The position numbers and the translations under genes were made by a program. Positions 26,283 to 34,709 of a stretch of DNA of 40,321 nucleotides are shown here, one piece after another (within the stretch, counting starts at the first letter, position 1; each line of letters begins with the position of its first letter). Source of the DNA: Kamptonema sp. UHCC 0994 (GTDB lineage Bacteria > Cyanobacteriota > Cyanobacteriia > Cyanobacteriales > Microcoleaceae). Under the pieces are notes generated by a model, which made no database searches, had not been told where the DNA came from, and saw only the letters and a program-made list of their open reading frames with translations. Where the stretch lies: assembly GCF_029167235.1 (NCBI RefSeq), contig NZ_JARFTR010000172.1, positions 1 to 40,321 of the forward strand, written 5' to 3'.

Positions 26283-26930
26283 ATGAAATTACCAAATTTA
26301 TTTCACTCAACTCTAGCTATTTCAGCTATCGCCAGCTTGATAATGTCATCCTCATCCGTCACAGCTAATGCGGGCGATCCTAATGGCCCTAATAATATCC
26401 CCCAACGAGGTTGGACTTTGTGGCAACCTTGGGAAAAGTCTAAAGATTCTGGATTAGGTTTTGGGATTTCCAATATGGATTTAGAATTAGGATTAGATAT
26501 GCAAAAGCAGTGCTTTGGAGAAGTTGATACTCCCAATACAGAGAAAAGAAAATTAGAAACTTATTGGTATAGAGTCAGCAGCGATGTTAATAAAATAGGT
26601 TCAGGACAGATGGAATATGGCTGTTGGATTAATGGCAGTTTTAAATCTACTGTCAGCACCATAGTCTTTAAAATGTCTCTGATAACAAACCCCTGTTTCC
26701 GCGTCAATTCGTCAGCTAAAGATGGTTTAGCAATTCATACCGAAGCTAGCCATAAGTCTCCTATAGTAGGGCAAGTTAGGAATGGAGAAACAGTCAAGCC
26801 TACAGCTATTCCAGTAATCATTAGAACAGTGGAAAATATTAGCTGGATTGAAATTGAATCTCCGATAAAAGGGTGGATTTCTAATGGAAATCCCGATAGT
26901 CGCGGTAATCTTACATTCTGTAGCCGTTAA
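26283..26930 (+). CDS. Secreted SH3b-domain protein
   Basis: This 215-aa protein has a signal peptide (1-30; hydrophobic STLAISAIASLIMSSSSV, cleavage near ANA-GD). The mature middle part has no recognised family. A C-terminal SH3b (bacterial SH3) domain lies at about 140-213: CFRVNSSAKDGLAIHTEASH, then VGQVRNGETVKP and WIEIESPIKGWISNG. Such domains bind peptidoglycan or other envelope ligands. Two pairs of cysteines in the mature part may form disulfides in the periplasm. Its 3' end overlaps the 3' end of the convergent cas6 gene by 20 bases. Confidence 0.75.
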   Translation: MKLPNLFHSTLAISAIASLIMSSSSVTANAGDPNGPNNIPQRGWTLWQPWEKSKDSGLGFGISNMDLELGLDMQKQCFGEVDTPNTEKRKLETYWYRVSSDVNKIGSGQMEYGCWINGSFKSTVSTIVFKMSLITNPCFRVNSSAKDGLAIHTEASHKSPIVGQVRNGETVKPTAIPVIIRTVENISWIEIESPIKGWISNGNPDSRGNLTFCSR

Positions 26931-27810
26931 CCTTACTGAGTTCTTGCAGTCGCCGTACCATTCCCATACCCATCGGCGTTTTTCGTCCCACTCCGCTATA
27001 AAGAGCAAAATCCGCTAAAGCGTTAATTTGTTTAATTTTTAGGGGATCGACATCGCCCATAATTCGATAACTAACCTCACCAACACAGCCAATGAATTTA
27101 CTTCGAGAATCAGCTAATATTTCAGTATGAATGTCAAAAAAATTAGTAAAAATAGGCTCAATTAGAGTACGATCTAGGCTAATATTACTGTATTTATTCC
27201 ATCGATTTAGTAAGCTGCCAAAGATAGTTTCTCTAGTTGGCATTGGTGTATCGTATTGACCTTGACGGAAATTAGTTGGAGTACAGAAACTGAAAATAAT
27301 TTGCCGTGTTTCTGCTGACGCTTGCTCGTATAATTGTGCATAGGAAATTGTATTCACCCAAGGGTGGGAAAGTTGCGGTACTGTTAAGATGTTAGTAATG
27401 TGTAAATCTGCTGGGCCGAGATGCCAAGGACGATCAAAATTTAGGTGTAACCAAAGTTGAGTCAGGCGAGCAAATAAACTATCATCTAAAAGAGAAATAC
27501 GCCACCAAATCGGTGTACCTACCCGAATTGGTTGTTTATATTCCCACTGCAAAGTCCGCGAAGCTAGAGCATCAATTTTATTTTTCCCCCCAATTATTTT
27601 GATATTTTTCACTTCGTTTTTGGATACTTGTAATGGACTAAGAGTGAAGGCTTTTTCATTCGCTTGGTCGTGCAAATAAGCGCTCAAATCAGTATCTACT
27701 GCACTCACTAATTTTAGGAACAAAGCGTGAAGATGCCGCCCAGTCAAAAATTGCGTTGGAATAGGCGAAGATGGCAACAAATTCAAAACAAGGCTATAGG
27801 GCATAAGCAA
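26911..27810 (-). CDS. cas6: Stand-alone CRISPR pre-crRNA endoribonuclease Cas6
   Basis: The 299-aa RAMP protein shows a Cas6-like layout. The N-terminal ferredoxin-like fold has PYSLVLNLLPS, then LTGRHLHALFLKLVSAVD and FTLSPLQV. A middle segment reads LGPADLHITNIL, and a central loop has FCTPTNFRQGQYDTPMPTRE. The C-terminal glycine-rich loop GVGRKTPMGMGMV is characteristic of the family. Cas6 cuts CRISPR transcripts in the repeats. Here no repeat array and no other cas gene is visible in 40 kb. The gene is 21 bp downstream of an AAA_35 ATPase on the same strand, so it is probably in an operon with it. Start is 27810 or ATG 27804. Confidence 0.85.
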   Translation of the reverse strand: MLMPYSLVLNLLPSSPIPTQFLTGRHLHALFLKLVSAVDTDLSAYLHDQANEKAFTLSPLQVSKNEVKNIKIIGGKNKIDALASRTLQWEYKQPIRVGTPIWWRISLLDDSLFARLTQLWLHLNFDRPWHLGPADLHITNILTVPQLSHPWVNTISYAQLYEQASAETRQIIFSFCTPTNFRQGQYDTPMPTRETIFGSLLNRWNKYSNISLDRTLIEPIFTNFFDIHTEILADSRSKFIGCVGEVSYRIMGDVDPLKIKQINALADFALYSGVGRKTPMGMGMVRRLQELSKVNGYRM

Positions 27811-27846
27811 TTAAGAATTAAAAATCAAGAATTAAGAATTAAAAAT
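27809..27846. repeat. Heptamer array between cas6 and the AAA ATPase
   Basis: Five consecutive 7-nt units (AATTAAG, AATTAAA, AATCAAG, AATTAAG, AATTAAA) span the 21-bp gap and supply the last residues (FNS and stop) of the upstream gene. It is another STRR-type tandem repeat shaping a gene end. Confidence 0.75.
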
Positions 27847-29004
27847 GGGAAGAGCATTATCGCGCATAACTGCCAACTGTTCTTCTACCCAATTCATGTT
27901 AAAAACAGATTTGTATATCCGGTTAGAAACCTCTAATTTTCCTTCACGTTTGACTACTAATGCTGAAAGCCTCAATTCCAGTTGCTCGGAACTATCATCA
28001 GCAACAATTTCTCTCTGCTGCAAAACTTGCTGATATAATTTTAACAGGTGTCCAGGTCGATCGGATTTTCTAAGTAAGCGATCGCACACTGTCTTCAAAT
28101 GCTCTGGCTCATCTTGTGCTTGCCAGTTTTCTATGATAGCATTAATTGCTAAATAATTTACCAACTCAGAAATTTCAGATTGAGAATTTAGACTTTGGAC
28201 TTGACAATTATTCATCAGTTTTTGTAATAAGAGTTTGCACAGCTTTTGAGTTAGGAATGGTTGTCCCTCTGTCCAAGATAATATCTCTGCGATTGCATTT
28301 TCAGCCCTCTCTAATTTCTCAGCCAATCTTGTTGCTAAAGGCTCGCATTCCTGCAACTGAAAGCCCTGTAAATGAATTGCTCGACCAATACTAAAGATCG
28401 CCGTTCGATGTTTTTCAACCATCAAATCTCTCTTGTTTGCCACACCCAAAATTGTAAAAGTAAGTCGTCTGTATTTCACTTCATCTGCGCGTCTATTATA
28501 GCACGATCTGATCGCAGCAAAAAAATCATCAATTGGGAAATTTAGACTGAGAAGACTGTCAATTTCATCAATAAAAATGACTAAATTTTGAGAAACCTCA
28601 TTTAATAACACTTCGTCAAGAAACTGACTAAATCTTTGTACAGGAGAGAGGAGTTCTCGATCGCACCACCAACGACTGACATCAAATCGATCTAAAATAT
28701 CAAAACCATTAGCTAAACTATAGACTAAACCAGCATACCATTGATCGGTTTTAATATTGTGATTACCAATCGCCGTCAAGTCAATTGACGCACAGGCAAA
28801 ACCTTCAGCTTGCAACCTGTGCATCGTTCTAACTCGCAGGGAAGACTTTCCAGTTTGGCGCGGATTTAGCACATAACAAAATTCTCCCGATCTCAAACTT
28901 TCTATTAAGTCAAAATCAGCTTTTCTTGTTATATAAGTTGGCGCATTTAGTGGCAAACAACCCCCAACTTGATAAGTATATTCTAAATTGATTTCTGCTC
29001 TCAT
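27832..29004 (-). CDS. AAA_35-type ATPase (short form)
   Basis: This 390-aa P-loop ATPase of the AAA-like (PF14516) type has Walker A NPRQTGKSS (about 47-55). Walker B is LVIFIDEIDSLL (about 141-152) and a sensor-like segment TFTILGVANKRDLM follows. A helical C-terminal domain includes WTEGQPFLTQKLCKLLLQKL, a winged-helix-like region of STAND ATPases. No catalytic effector domain is fused to it. It lies 28 bp after the TIR-AAA gene and 21 bp before cas6. The paralogous AAA module in the next gene suggests that the two may form a mixed oligomer or a regulator pair. Its C-terminus is set by heptamer repeats. Confidence 0.85.
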   Translation of the reverse strand: MRAEINLEYTYQVGGCLPLNAPTYITRKADFDLIESLRSGEFCYVLNPRQTGKSSLRVRTMHRLQAEGFACASIDLTAIGNHNIKTDQWYAGLVYSLANGFDILDRFDVSRWWCDRELLSPVQRFSQFLDEVLLNEVSQNLVIFIDEIDSLLSLNFPIDDFFAAIRSCYNRRADEVKYRRLTFTILGVANKRDLMVEKHRTAIFSIGRAIHLQGFQLQECEPLATRLAEKLERAENAIAEILSWTEGQPFLTQKLCKLLLQKLMNNCQVQSLNSQSEISELVNYLAINAIIENWQAQDEPEHLKTVCDRLLRKSDRPGHLLKLYQQVLQQREIVADDSSEQLELRLSALVVKREGKLEVSNRIYKSVFNMNWVEEQLAVMRDNALPIFNS

Positions 29005-29032
29005 GTCAACTTTTGTCTCTAATTGTTAATTG

Positions 29033-30889
29033 TCAATTACCTAAACGCACTCTAAAATAATTGCGATATAAATTGCATCGCGGTGTTACTTGATTACCTT
29101 GCAACTCCACTAATCCCATACTATGCAACTTAAACCCTTGCGTTGACTCTAACTGCACCGGAATAGCACTATCTACTACTCTTTTTACAGCCGCAACTAA
29201 GTCTGGATGCTGCTCTAAATTCCACAGATGCCGCCGCAAATGATCGCTATAAAGTCCTGCATCAGTTGGTGCGGTTGCTAACAATTCTGGCAAAGTTATT
29301 TCCTGTCTGGAAATGTGATAAAAAGCCAACCTTACTAAATAAGGATGTCCCCCTAACATTGCCATTAATTCCTCAACTTCTTTTGCACCCCAAGCCAATC
29401 CATGCCGCAATGCTAATTCTTTCACTTGTTCTGGTTTAAATTCCGGCAACTCAATCGGTAAACCTACATTAAATGGCGATTGATTGACATCCATCGGCAC
29501 ATACACCTCTGTAGAATGTACGACAACTAAGCGCAATTTTTTCCAAATATCCCGATTTTTAGCTTCCTCGTGCCACGCACGCAACAATCCAAAAAAATCA
29601 GCGGCTAATTCGGGATATCTAAACACCACATCCACCTCATCTAAACCTAAAGCTAAAGGAGTCGTAATATTTGCTAGTAAATACCTTTCAAAATAAGATT
29701 TGCAAGCTACCTTAGTCCCAAAAATCCCATTCCAATATTCAGCTAAACGATCCGGCAAATCTAGTTGCAAAGCTACATTGGCACAAAACCAGCGCAAAAA
29801 ATTTTCTAAATCAGTGAAAACTTTGCTATCTGCCAACTGAAAACTTAAAGGCACTACGGCAAAATTTTGTAACTCAGCACGGCGGAGAATTCTCGCCATT
29901 AAAGACGTTTTTCCCATCTGGCGAGGCGCTTTGATACGGATTAATGCACCTGGTTTTGAGATCGCCTCATAACAGCGATTTTCAATCCCATTTCTTTCTA
30001 CATAAAATGCAGACGCTAACTCCACTTGTCCCCTTGGTAACTCCGGTTCTGCTATGGGTTGCGGTGGGTAATTAGGAGTCAAAGCATACACAGTCGGGAA
30101 AGCAGTTTGCGTTTGTAAATTTATTCCTTTTTGTTGATTTTCAGACAAAATTAATTCTGTATCTTCCCCTTTTTTATCTTGACTTTTCCTGCCTAATATG
30201 ACTTCTAATATTCTGGCGATAATTTTCACTGTATCATCAGATTTCAGCCATTCATAGTCACCAATTCCCTGAAGATAGCCACGTAGATCGTGGTTGAGTA
30301 AACTAAAAGGACAATTAATCCGAATCGGAATAATTATAGGTTTTCCTTCCCGCGAACCTTGTAGAGTTTTAGCTGTTCTTACCTCTTCTGTTACCATCTC
30401 ACTCCAAGCTGAAAGCGGTGATAAAAGCAGCAACAAGTAATCGCATTGATTCAATTCTGCGTAAATTTGCTGCGGGCCATTTTTTGCCATTCTTAGATTA
30501 CTGCCAGCTTGAAAGACGTTACATCTATTAGCTTTTAATGCCGTATCTAATTGGGATATTAAACTTAAATCTGGTTCAGAACTACGATAGTAACTGAGTA
30601 AAACTTGAGTATGATTTATACTATTTTGAGGATAGCGGCTGAATAATTCCGGTCTGTATTTAGCAAATAGAGCAATTAAATTAGGGCGATGCGATAAGCC
30701 ACGATCTTGCTGATATCTCAAATCAAAGGCTTCGCAAATATTTTCAATATGCTTTCTAACAGTTTCTTTAGTGATATGTAGCGAAGCAGCAATATCTGCA
30801 TCTTTTTTACCAGCTAAAACTTTTAACAACACTTCTTGCTGTCTTGGAGTCAAAGCTGTAAATGCTTTAGTAAATTCTAATTGATTCAT
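29033..30889 (-). CDS. LuxR-type HTH, TIR and AAA_35 ATPase fusion
   Basis: The 618-aa protein begins with a LuxR/GerE helix-turn-helix (about 11-66; LTPRQQEVLLKVLAGKKDAD). A TIR-like domain follows at about 93-232, with VLLSYYRSSEPDLSLISQL, then YLLLLLSPLSAWSEMVTEEV. Its E168/E169 are at the position of the NADase glutamate. The AAA_35 ATPase spans about 285-600, with Walker A APRQMGKTS (321-329) and Walker B LALGLDEVD (412-420). The layout is that of a STAND-type receptor with a possible NAD-cleaving or signalling effector. The gene heads a likely operon with the short AAA_35 gene and cas6. HTH presence suggests either DNA binding or an interaction domain. No C-terminal repeat sensor is seen. 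Confidence 0.82.
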   Translation of the reverse strand: MNQLEFTKAFTALTPRQQEVLLKVLAGKKDADIAASLHITKETVRKHIENICEAFDLRYQQDRGLSHRPNLIALFAKYRPELFSRYPQNSINHTQVLLSYYRSSEPDLSLISQLDTALKANRCNVFQAGSNLRMAKNGPQQIYAELNQCDYLLLLLSPLSAWSEMVTEEVRTAKTLQGSREGKPIIIPIRINCPFSLLNHDLRGYLQGIGDYEWLKSDDTVKIIARILEVILGRKSQDKKGEDTELILSENQQKGINLQTQTAFPTVYALTPNYPPQPIAEPELPRGQVELASAFYVERNGIENRCYEAISKPGALIRIKAPRQMGKTSLMARILRRAELQNFAVVPLSFQLADSKVFTDLENFLRWFCANVALQLDLPDRLAEYWNGIFGTKVACKSYFERYLLANITTPLALGLDEVDVVFRYPELAADFFGLLRAWHEEAKNRDIWKKLRLVVVHSTEVYVPMDVNQSPFNVGLPIELPEFKPEQVKELALRHGLAWGAKEVEELMAMLGGHPYLVRLAFYHISRQEITLPELLATAPTDAGLYSDHLRRHLWNLEQHPDLVAAVKRVVDSAIPVQLESTQGFKLHSMGLVELQGNQVTPRCNLYRNYFRVRLGN

Positions 30890-30921
30890 TTTATTCCTAT
30901 AGTTATTCTTTTAACAACTTA

Positions 30922-30965
30922 CGTAACGCCGCCCTCGCACATACCGCCCAGAGGGCGGTGTTACG
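30922..30965. repeat. GC-rich palindromic repeat upstream of the TIR-AAA gene
   Basis: Arms CGTAACGCCGCCCTC (30922-30936) and GAGGGCGGTGTTACG (30951-30965) pair with one mismatch. A related palindrome is at 33851-33890 and a partial arm at 1-12. It lies in the 249-bp divergent spacer between the TIR-AAA gene and the small secreted protein. Confidence 0.8.
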
Positions 30966-31138
30966 GATCAATCTAGCTCGTAGAGTAAAAAAGTAGTGTA
31001 TTTGTGTATGCAGATTCACAGATGTGTATGGAGCGATATTTTCCATTTACCTTGTGAGTTTTAACTACACAGACAAACATTGAGATCGATTGCCGTGAAA
31101 TATTAAAAAACATAGGTCGCTTTCTCTTGGTGATTCAG

Positions 31139-31372
31139 ATGAAGCTAAGTTTTTTCAGAGTGCATTCTCTATTTTTAACCGGAACCACAGCCCTAGGGAT
31201 TGCCATCGCGTACCCCTTAGTCGGTGAAGCTTCGACAGTTATTAACTTCGTTCCTCGCAATGACATTATATCAAATAAACCAGATTCAATATTAATCGGA
31301 AAACCAGGAAATACCTACACTCAGAAAACAGATAACCCACCAAAAGATGAGTCTGCGGGGGGAAGCAGATAG
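31139..31372 (+). CDS. Small secreted protein, possibly a truncated DUF928 N-terminus
   Basis: From ATG 31139 the protein is 77 aa, with a signal peptide (hydrophobic segment in the first 30 residues, cleavage near GEAS). A short polar mature chain ends in AGGSR. The end, and the FVPRNDI-like start of the mature part, resemble the beginning of DUF928 proteins, where a GG-S/T-R motif precedes a larger domain. Here a stop codon and an AATTGGT repeat array follow at once, so the gene may be cut short. A TTG codon at 31127 is an alternative but less likely start. The family match is weak. Confidence 0.45.
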   Translation: MKLSFFRVHSLFLTGTTALGIAIAYPLVGEASTVINFVPRNDIISNKPDSILIGKPGNTYTQKTDNPPKDESAGGSR

Positions 31373-31410
31373 GTAATTGGTAATTGGTAATTGCTAATTG
31401 GTAATTGCTA
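31373..31410. repeat. AATTGGT heptamer array after the small secreted gene
   Basis: About five 7-nt units (GGTAATT, with GCTAATT variants) start next to the stop codon of the preceding gene. It is the same family as the arrays within and upstream of recF. A CCTTCCCCATCCTCC run follows. Confidence 0.8.
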
Positions 31411-31459
31411 CCTTCCCCATCCTCCCTACCTTCCCCATCCTCCCTTATCATTCTTCCTT

Positions 31460-33040
31460 CTAGCGATCCTTAGATGCTGCTTTCGCCCCAGTCTCAGCCG
31501 CCCATTGCTTTAAATCTTGAATTTGATTTCCTGCGATCGCAGCCAATGGTACAGTATCCTCAATCGCCCTTAAAATATCCTCCGTTGTTAAATCTTTACG
31601 CTGTCCATTTACAAAAATTCCAAATGCCCGATATAACCCTTCAATCACAACTTGCTCAATTTCTGCACCGCTAAAATCCTGAGTACATTTTGCCAACAAC
31701 CCCAAATCAAACTCTTGTAATTTTTCTCCGCGCAACCGCTGTAAATGCACCTTAAAAATATCGAACCTTTCCGTTTCATTCGGTAAATCAAACAAGAAAA
31801 TCTCATCAAATTTTCCCTTTCGCAACAATTCATTTGGCAAAAATCGTACATTATTTACAGTCGCCACAATAAACACAGAACTTGTCTTTTCTTGCATCCA
31901 GTTAATCAAACTGCTAAATGCTCGGCGTGACGTTCCCAAATCTATTTTTGTGCTGCTATTAACATTTCCAAAAGCTTGGTCAATTTCATCAATCCACAAA
32001 ACACAAGGCGCGATTGCTTCTGCCAATTCAATCATCTGCTTAATGCAGTTTTCAGTTTTCCCTAAAATTCCTCCAAAAAGTCTACTAATATCCATTCGTA
32101 ACAGCGGTAAACGCCATTCACAAGCAATACTTTTAGCAGAAAGCGATTTACCAGTACCTTGAACTCCTACCAGCAAAACCCCTTTAGGATTAGGAATGCC
32201 ATAGTACCGAGCCTCCTCAGTAAAAGCATCTTGTCGCAGCTTAATCCACTCTTTAAAACTATCTAATCCTCCTATACTTTTGAGCGTTTCTTTTGGTGTA
32301 ACAACCTCTAAAATTCCCGTCTGCCTAATCGCTTGTCGCTTCTCTTCCAACACCTCATCAATATCTGATTCATTTACCTGCTGTTTTGCCGCTAACGCTT
32401 TAGCTAAAACCCGCTGAATTCTAGCTCTACTTAATCCTTGACAAGCTTTTACTAACTTTTCCCTTGCCAAGCCACTCACTTTTAACTGTTCTGGATGCTC
32501 CACAAACTGAGAAATTAAATAATTAATCTCCTCTACATTGGGTAAAGGAAAGTGAACTACTGTTACTTCTTCCTTTAATTCCTCTGGTAACTCTAGCACA
32601 TGAGAAGTTAAAATTATCGTCTTGCGGCTGCGTTTCAATTCCCGTGCCAAATTTCGCAACTCCCGCACTGCTGGAGCATTTTTTTCTGTGTATGGATATT
32701 TCAAAATGGGATGTAAATCCCGCAGTACAAATATTGTATATTCCTCAGCAGAAGTCTTGCTAATTCGATCCAGTGCTGCCATTACTGAGCCTTTAGCAGA
32801 ACCATTGTCATCCCACCCACGCACAATATCCCACAATAAAATTCGACGCGAAGGAGTTAGCTCTTTTCCTACTTGAGAAATTATTTCTTCGGCGGGTTCT
32901 TCTTCAGCAGCGACAATATAAAGTAGAGGATAACGCGCCAAGATCATTAAATTTAGCTGCTTTACCAGTGCAGATAAGGGTCTGTGTTTGCCGTCACTTG
33001 CGGCATCAATAAATTGAGGATAAACAGGGTTTTCTATCAT
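31460..33040 (-). CDS. Ycf46-like AAA+ ATPase
   Basis: The 526-aa protein has an N-terminal atypical P-loop-like region (about 20-250) and a C-terminal AAA+ core. The core has Walker A GVQGTGKS (292-299), Walker B CVLWIDEID (346-354), sensor 1 IVATVNN (391-397) and the arginine-rich RKGKFDEIFLFDLP second region. Layout and size match the Ycf46 family of cyanobacteria and red-algal plastids, linked to photosynthesis and inorganic-carbon regulation in Synechocystis. No reaction is known beyond ATP hydrolysis. It runs leftward alone, 115 bp upstream of DUF2470. Several AAA ATPase genes occur in this part of the window. Confidence 0.85.
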   Translation of the reverse strand: MIENPVYPQFIDAASDGKHRPLSALVKQLNLMILARYPLLYIVAAEEEPAEEIISQVGKELTPSRRILLWDIVRGWDDNGSAKGSVMAALDRISKTSAEEYTIFVLRDLHPILKYPYTEKNAPAVRELRNLARELKRSRKTIILTSHVLELPEELKEEVTVVHFPLPNVEEINYLISQFVEHPEQLKVSGLAREKLVKACQGLSRARIQRVLAKALAAKQQVNESDIDEVLEEKRQAIRQTGILEVVTPKETLKSIGGLDSFKEWIKLRQDAFTEEARYYGIPNPKGVLLVGVQGTGKSLSAKSIACEWRLPLLRMDISRLFGGILGKTENCIKQMIELAEAIAPCVLWIDEIDQAFGNVNSSTKIDLGTSRRAFSSLINWMQEKTSSVFIVATVNNVRFLPNELLRKGKFDEIFLFDLPNETERFDIFKVHLQRLRGEKLQEFDLGLLAKCTQDFSGAEIEQVVIEGLYRAFGIFVNGQRKDLTTEDILRAIEDTVPLAAIAGNQIQDLKQWAAETGAKAASKDR

Positions 33041-33155
33041 TGAATTAAGAGCGAATTTTTGATTTGATCGGGAAGCAATTTTTACATTTTTTCGCGATTA
33101 GTGCGTAAGTCTTACCATTGAAGAATTACTCCTCCTAAAATCGCATTCAACTGTT

Positions 33156-33440
33156 CTATTTTGTAAGCTTTCGAGCCTGCTTAACCATTTCAATTAAAGT
33201 GTGGTGAGCATCTTCGGCATCTTTTAAAATGCGGTCAAAACTAATACGGACGGGAACAGTTTCGCTATTGACTTGAGCAGTTAAATTCATGCCGGTAGCA
33301 TCAATTGCCAGCATTTGTGCTGATACTGCATCTGAAATGCCACCAAATGCTTGAGCGTAAAGCACTATAGCATTAGCATGATCTTCGTTCATGTGAGAGC
33401 AGATGCGATCGCTTACTTCAGGTGAAAACGTTTCTGACAT
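33156..33440 (-). CDS. DUF2470 domain protein (HugZ-like C-terminal domain)
   Basis: This 94-aa small cytosolic protein has the DUF2470 signature HMNEDHANAIVLYAQAFGG, the MLAIDATGMNLTAQ strand and the end FDRILKDAEDAHHTLIEMVK. The domain occurs at the C-terminus of HugZ/HutZ heme oxygenases and stand-alone in many cyanobacteria and plants, where it is linked to heme or tetrapyrrole binding. The stand-alone form lacks the N-terminal FMN-binding-like barrel, so no oxygenase activity is expected. Its start has no strong ribosome-binding site. Confidence 0.8.
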   Translation of the reverse strand: MSETFSPEVSDRICSHMNEDHANAIVLYAQAFGGISDAVSAQMLAIDATGMNLTAQVNSETVPVRISFDRILKDAEDAHHTLIEMVKQARKLTK

Positions 33441-33908
33441 GATTCAGTTCCTTCTAGTATTGTTACTGGTGTAAAATCCCAATACTAAGAACTTACCACA
33501 ATTAAGTTAACCGCAGTCTGCTATAGTGCTATAGTAAATAAGGTAGAATTAGTTCCTACTATTAATATTGTGCTCAATTTTACGGCGCGGTTTCAAGGGG
33601 AACATGACTATGATTCTTCTCTTTATGCCCTCAAATTACTTTCCTTGTTCCCCTCTTCCCCTTCTTCCCCTTCTTTCACGCTTCCCCTAGCCTAAGCGCC
33701 CCTAGCCCCTAACCGCCCTGGCGGTTGCTATAGATGCCATGATGGGAATGTTACTCTAGAATCAAGCACCGGCCATTGAGGAGAATGGCAATAGTCATCC
33801 ACCTACGGTGTTGCAAGGGGAAATTGTTGATGAATCAGAAAATTCGTAACGCCGCCCTCTGGGCGGTATCTTGACCGCCCAGAAGGCGGCTTGACAAACA
33901 ACTACTTT
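33441..33908. other. Gene-free region with pyrimidine-rich and palindromic repeats
   Basis: 468 bases without a credible gene. It contains a CCCCTCTTCCCCTTCTTCC pyrimidine tract at about 33648-33690 and a CCGCCCTGGCGG small palindrome near 33714. A GC-rich hairpin lies at 33851-33890 next to the PEP-CTERM gene end. Confidence 0.6.
33851..33890 (-). terminator. GC-rich hairpin downstream of the PEP-CTERM gene
   Basis: Arms GCCGCCCTCTGGGCGGT (33851-33867) and ACCGCCCAGAAGGCGGC (33874-33890) pair with one mismatch around a 6-nt loop, 18 nt past the stop of the leftward gene. It is a repeat of the CGTAACGCCGCC family and may serve as a terminator. The left part of the element (CGTAAC) precedes the arm. 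Confidence 0.6.
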
Positions 33909-34709
33909 CTACTGTCCGTGACGCAACCTGCGAGCACCTGCCAGCATTGCACCACCCAAGGCCATCCCTAGCATAGTCAAGGGTTCGGGAACGCTTTCCG
34001 ACGACGTACCTCCGCCAATTCCTCCACTGGGAAAATTTTCCGGCGGCACAACTTGCTCAAGGCTACCAACCGTCATATTATCAAAACCAAAATAATCTAC
34101 TCCCGGTGCAGTATTCCCAAACACAACCCGGTTAAACACTTCATCAGGTGCTGCGATTAAACCAAAATAGATCACTCCACCGCCTAACCCTTTGATTGTG
34201 TGTGGAACCGTAACCGTCTGCTGGAAATTAGTAACAGTGTTTAACAGTGTCAGTGTTAGTTGTCCATCAAAGTCACCGATATCAACTCCGTAAAAACCAA
34301 AAGCAGCTACTGCCTTTGAAAAGTTAATCCCGAACTGATCGTTAGCCTCCCAGTATTTATTGCCAGAAATCGGGTAGCGTCCTACTCCATTAGTACCTGT
34401 GTTAACACTATCGAGATAACCATTGCCAGTGAGAGTCGCGGTTCCAGCACTACCAAAATTGATAGATAAAGGAGCCGCCGTATTGACTGAGTAACCTTCA
34501 AACTTTTCAGTCCCTACCCCTATGAGGCTAGAGAGGAACTCGTCCCTGGCTCCATCAGCGTTAGGAGTGGCACTGAGGCGCACTTGCTCTCCCTTCCCCA
34601 AATCTTCGCCGAAATAAAGGGAAAACGCTTGAGCAGGGGCAGCCCTCCCAACTGTAGCGGCGGCTATCAACAATGCTGTTGTTAGAGTTGCTTTGCGGAT
34701 TAATTTCAT
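33909..34709 (-). CDS. PEP-CTERM anchored surface protein
   Basis: The 266-aa protein has an N-terminal signal peptide (LIRKATLTTALLIAAATVGR, cleavage after APAQA). A beta-rich mature domain (about 30-220) includes AFGFYGVDIGDFDGQLTLTL, then VFGNTAPGVDYFGFDNMTVG. The C-terminal PEP-CTERM sorting tag is VPEPLTMLGMALGGAMLAG with the basic tail RRLRHGQ. Such tags target exosortase-processed secreted proteins to the surface, often with exopolysaccharide. The mature domain's fold is unknown but is similar to many cyanobacterial PEP-CTERM proteins. The gene is divergent from the DUF1350 gene. A hairpin follows its stop. Confidence 0.9.
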   Translation of the reverse strand: MKLIRKATLTTALLIAAATVGRAAPAQAFSLYFGEDLGKGEQVRLSATPNADGARDEFLSSLIGVGTEKFEGYSVNTAAPLSINFGSAGTATLTGNGYLDSVNTGTNGVGRYPISGNKYWEANDQFGINFSKAVAAFGFYGVDIGDFDGQLTLTLLNTVTNFQQTVTVPHTIKGLGGGVIYFGLIAAPDEVFNRVVFGNTAPGVDYFGFDNMTVGSLEQVVPPENFPSGGIGGGTSSESVPEPLTMLGMALGGAMLAGARRLRHGQ

